A DNA stretch of 6,754 bases, from NCBI GenBank assembly GCA_945871545.1, contig CAMBWJ010000101.1, positions 1 to 6,754 on the forward strand. Reading direction: 5' to 3'. A program made the position numbers and the translations under genes. This DNA comes from an uncultured Clostridia bacterium. Lineage in GTDB: Bacteria > Bacillota_A > Clostridia > Christensenellales > Aristaeellaceae. The notes below the pieces were generated by a model. That model made no database searches. It was given only the letters and a program-made list of their open reading frames with translations, and was not told the origin of the DNA. This document shows, one piece after another, positions 4,802-6,754 of the stretch (the first letter of the stretch is position 1; each line of letters starts with the position of its first letter).

Positions 4802-6754
4802 TCAGGGGTTCAGATCCAGCTCCTGATACAGCAGCAGGTTCAGCGTCATCTCGTCCACAAATGCGTCCGTGGTGGGATCGATCACGTACAGCTCCGCGCC
4901 GTAGAGCTCGTTGACCTTCATCTGGAAGGCGGCGACGGCCTCCAGCGTGGCGGCGTCCAGCACGCCGGGCTCGGCGTTGTCGGCATTGATCAGGCCGTAC
5001 TTGTACAGCGCCCACTGTACGCTCTGAATGTCGTTCGGATCGCTGGCGGCGTCGATGTAGGTGAGCTGTTCGCTGCCGGAATCCGCCGGGACGTCCGGCT
5101 CCACGGGTGCTTCGGGTTCGGCCGCGCCGGGCACGCCGAAGACCAGCTGATTCCACACCGCGTCGGCTTCGCTACCGCCCAAGGGAACCGCGCCCACCTC
5201 CAGCCGCCACATTCCGGCGGGCTTCAGCGAGCGCAGGTAGTCCGTCTCCACGGTCTTGCTGGTGTCGTGGGTGGAGCCGAGGGAGTAGCTGGTGCCGTCC
5301 TCGTACCGCAGGGTGGCGATGTAGTGATCCACGTCGCCGTCGGCGGTCCAGCTGAAGATGATGGTCTCGCCGCTGACGTAGGTCACGCCGTTCTCCTGGT
5401 AGACCGAGGAGCCGATGTTGAGCACGGGCGTTGAGACACTGGGCGCGCGGGTGGGCTCGGCGGTGGGTTCGGCGGTGGGCGCAGCCGTCGCCGCGACCGG
5501 GCGGATCAGCAGCACCGTCTGCCAGACAATGTCCTCCTTGCCGCCGTTCACGGGCATCGCGCCCACGCGCAGGGAGTAGGTCACGCCGGGGGTCATGGTC
5601 TTGCTGCTGACGGGCATCTCGGTGTTCTGTACCGCGTCCGCGCTGTTGATGAGCTTGTTGTCGCCGTCGTAGAGGTAGACGTAGTAGCTCTCCGCGCCGT
5701 CCGCAGCCCACTGGACGGTGACCTTGCCGCCCTCGGGCACTTCAATCGGGCTGCCATCGCTGAGCAAGCCGTCCACCGCGATGCGGAAGTTGGTCACAGT
5801 GCCGACGCTGGGCGCTTCGGTGGGAACCTGGGTGGGAACCTGCGTGGGCGCCTCGGTGGGAACCTGCGTGGGAACCTGGGTCGGAACCTCGGTGGCGTTC
5901 GCGCCGCCGATGTCATAGCCCTTGTCGGAGCAGTACTCCAGGTATTGCAGCGTCAGCGCATCGCACACGCCGCTGACCTCCAGCACCTGACTGCCCTTCT
6001 CCTGGTTGACCCACTGCTGGAAGAGGATGACGGCGTTGATGGTCTTGTTGCCGTACTTGCCGTCCACGTCGGAGGTCTTCAGCAGGCCGACGCTTGCGAG
6101 CATCTCCTGCACGTAGCTGATGGACTCCTTGGGGGAGTCTGCGTCGACGATGACGTTGCCCTCGCTGTAATCCGGATCCTCCTCGGGAGGCACGGTGGGC
6201 TCGGCGGTGGGAGCTGCGGTGGGAACTGCGGTCGGCGCAGCGGTGGGCACGGCGGTGGGAGCTGCGGTCGCGCTCTCAACCTTGATGCCCTTCTCCACGC
6301 AGTAGCGCAGGTACTGCTGGGTCAGCAGATCGCACTCGCCGGTGACGGCGAGGGTCTCGGTGCCCAGATTGTTGTTGACGAACTTCTGGAAGTTCTTGAC
6401 CGCCGTGGCGGTGCCGCTGCCGTACTTGCCGTCCACGCCGCTGCTCTTGAGCAGGCCGACCTTCTCCAGCAGCTCCTGCATCTCCGTGATTTCCTTTTTG
6501 GAGGAGGAGGCGTTGATGGTGCCGCTGCTGCCGGGAGTGTTCATGGGCATGGGCGTGGCGGTCGCGGTGGGCTTGGGCGTGGCCGTATTCAGGGGCCGGG
6601 GCGTAGGCGTGGCTGCCTGCTGCTCGAGCCACCAATCGACGTAGTAGTCCAGGTAGGACTGGGTCAGCTCGTCCACCACGCCGTCCACGTTCAGGGCGCT
6701 GTAGCCCTGCAGCTGGTTGACGCGGATCTGGAAGTTCTTCACCGCAGTGGTGGT
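4802..6754 (-). CDS. Modular peptidoglycan-binding-repeat protein, 5' end outside window
   Basis: C-terminal 650 residues of a larger protein; the frame runs open through the right edge, and the GTG at 6742 is an internal Val codon inside a repeat, not a start. Counting from the edge: the tail of a peptidoglycan-binding type 1 repeat (1-40), PT linker (47-75), a second repeat (86-155, with VDGKYG and TAVKNFQ), PT linker (165-190), a third repeat (208-279, VDGKYG and NAVILFQ), PT linker (288-315), a beta-sandwich domain (321-420), short PT linker (423-438), a related beta-sandwich domain (443-542), an acidic Glu/Pro linker, and a fourth, more divergent repeat (572-644). The two beta domains share W-x-A-D-G and VGAxPxxGG-x4-VW motifs and look like a duplication of a fibronectin III or Ig-like fold. 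The composition points to a cell-surface or wall-associated protein. No catalytic domain or sorting signal is visible; any enzyme part or signal peptide would be upstream. Exact function is unknown. Confidence 0.85.
   Translation of the reverse strand, partial: TTTAVKNFQIRVNQLQGYSALNVDGVVDELTQSYLDYYVDWWLEQQAATPTPRPLNTATPKPTATATPMPMNTPGSSGTINASSSKKEITEMQELLEKVGLLKSSGVDGKYGSGTATAVKNFQKFVNNNLGTETLAVTGECDLLTQQYLRYCVEKGIKVESATAAPTAVPTAAPTAVPTAAPTAEPTVPPEEDPDYSEGNVIVDADSPKESISYVQEMLASVGLLKTSDVDGKYGNKTINAVILFQQWVNQEKGSQVLEVSGVCDALTLQYLEYCSDKGYDIGGANATEVPTQVPTQVPTEAPTQVPTQVPTEAPSVGTVTNFRIAVDGLLSDGSPIEVPEGGKVTVQWAADGAESYYVYLYDGDNKLINSADAVQNTEMPVSSKTMTPGVTYSLRVGAMPVNGGKEDIVWQTVLLIRPVAATAAPTAEPTAEPTRAPSVSTPVLNIGSSVYQENGVTYVSGETIIFSWTADGDVDHYIATLRYEDGTSYSLGSTHDTSKTVETDYLRSLKPAGMWRLEVGAVPLGGSEADAVWNQLVFGVPGAAEPEAPVEPDVPADSGSEQLTYIDAASDPNDIQSVQWALYKYGLINADNAEPGVLDAATLEAVAAFQMKVNELYGAELYVIDPTTDAFVDEMTLNLLLYQELDLNP
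5129..5428 (-). other. Second beta-sandwich domain of the envelope protein
   Basis: Encodes fragment residues 443-542. Alternating hydrophobic strands, FSWTADGD near the start, LEVGAVPLGG and AVWNQLVFGV near the end. It aligns by eye with the preceding domain (5495-5794), indicating an internal duplication. A fibronectin III or Ig-like fold is inferred from strand pattern and length of about 100 residues only. Confidence 0.5.
5441..5488 (-). repeat. PT-rich linker between the two beta-sandwich domains
   Basis: Encodes TAAPTAEPTAEPTRAP, a four-residue period (PTxx) built on 12-base units. Likely a flexible or extended spacer. Confidence 0.75.
5495..5794 (-). other. First beta-sandwich domain of the envelope protein
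   Basis: Encodes fragment residues 321-420. It shows VQWAADGAESYYVYLYDG, then LRVGAMPVNGG and IVWQTVLLI, matching the second domain in motif order and spacing. Probably fibronectin III or Ig-like; the ligand is unknown. Confidence 0.5.
5810..5893 (-). repeat. Tandem 12-base repeat encoding PTQV/PTEA linker
   Basis: Seven units of four residues: TEVP, then two copies of the 12-residue block TQVPTQVPTEAP. In DNA this is a 12-base unit (complement of GGTGGGAACCTG and variants) within a 36-base higher-order duplication. Copies differ at a few third positions. Such arrays can change length by slippage or recombination. Confidence 0.85.
6185..6262 (-). repeat. Tandem PTAV/PTAA linker repeat
   Basis: Encodes a PTxx array: PTAV and PTAA alternate twice, followed by PTAE and PTVP, again on 12-base units with an 8-residue (24-base) higher-order period. 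It joins the second and third peptidoglycan-binding repeats. Its residue choice (Ala/Val) differs from the Gln/Glu of the next linker. Confidence 0.82.
6530..6616 (-). repeat. Thr/Pro-rich linker, irregular
   Basis: Encodes a Thr/Pro/Ala-rich stretch with TPTPRP, TPKPT and TPMPM, less regular than the other linkers and carrying a few basic residues. It separates the first (partial) and second peptidoglycan-binding repeats. Confidence 0.6.

Noticed and set aside
4793..5434. Plus-strand open frame of 213 codons opposite the envelope protein
   Set aside because: No ribosome site or motif; it lies opposite clear repeats and domains on the minus strand.
5810..6262. CRISPR-like array
   Set aside because: The repeats are 12-base in-frame coding units without unique spacers, explained by PT-rich protein linkers.
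6740..6742. GTG at 6742 as start of the envelope protein
   Set aside because: It falls inside the T-A-V-K-N-F-Q motif of a peptidoglycan-binding repeat, and the frame stays open to the window edge, so the gene begins outside.

Overview
The window reads as a piece of a GC-rich (by eye near 60%) anaerobic, Gram-positive-type bacterium, most likely a gut or rumen Clostridia lineage (Oscillospirales or Christensenellales-like). This rests on an [FeFe] hydrogenase of the group B type, strong AGGAGG Shine-Dalgarno sites, a typical clostridial solute-binding-protein signal peptide, and Pro/Thr-rich linkers between peptidoglycan-binding repeats. The taxon is inferred from style and gene content; there is no rRNA or marker gene here.

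All five genes lie on the minus strand, so transcription runs from the right edge to the left. From right to left they are: (1) the 3' part of a large modular envelope protein with four peptidoglycan-binding-type repeats and two related beta-sandwich domains joined by PT-rich linkers (5' end outside the window); (2) a 145-bp gap with two hairpins, one a likely terminator and one a terminator-like leader hairpin; (3) a complete monomeric group B-like [FeFe] hydrogenase of 479 residues; (4) a 137-bp gap with a near-consensus sigma-A promoter and a hairpin at the predicted transcript start; (5) a secreted or lipid-anchored solute-binding protein of 420 residues; (6) a 247-bp gap with a strong intrinsic terminator; (7) and (8) two inner-membrane permeases of the CUT1 sugar ABC transporter type, joined stop-to-start, the second cut by the left edge.

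The solute-binding protein and the two permeases form one sugar-uptake module without its own ATPase; CUT1 systems often use a shared MsmK/MsiK-type ATPase encoded elsewhere. The terminator between binding protein and permeases suggests that much more binding protein than permease is made. The hydrogenase would dispose of fermentation electrons as H2, or sense or oxidise H2. Its link to the transporter is only adjacency: no clear terminator separates them, but the transporter has its own strong promoter. The envelope protein looks like an unrelated neighbour.

No RNA gene, mobile element, CRISPR array or phage gene was seen. The long plus-strand open frames opposite the binding protein and the hydrogenase look like by-products of GC-rich codon bias. 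The most noteworthy items are the hydrogenase with its many cysteine ligands, the architecture of the envelope protein, and the set of hairpins placed at decision points of transcription.
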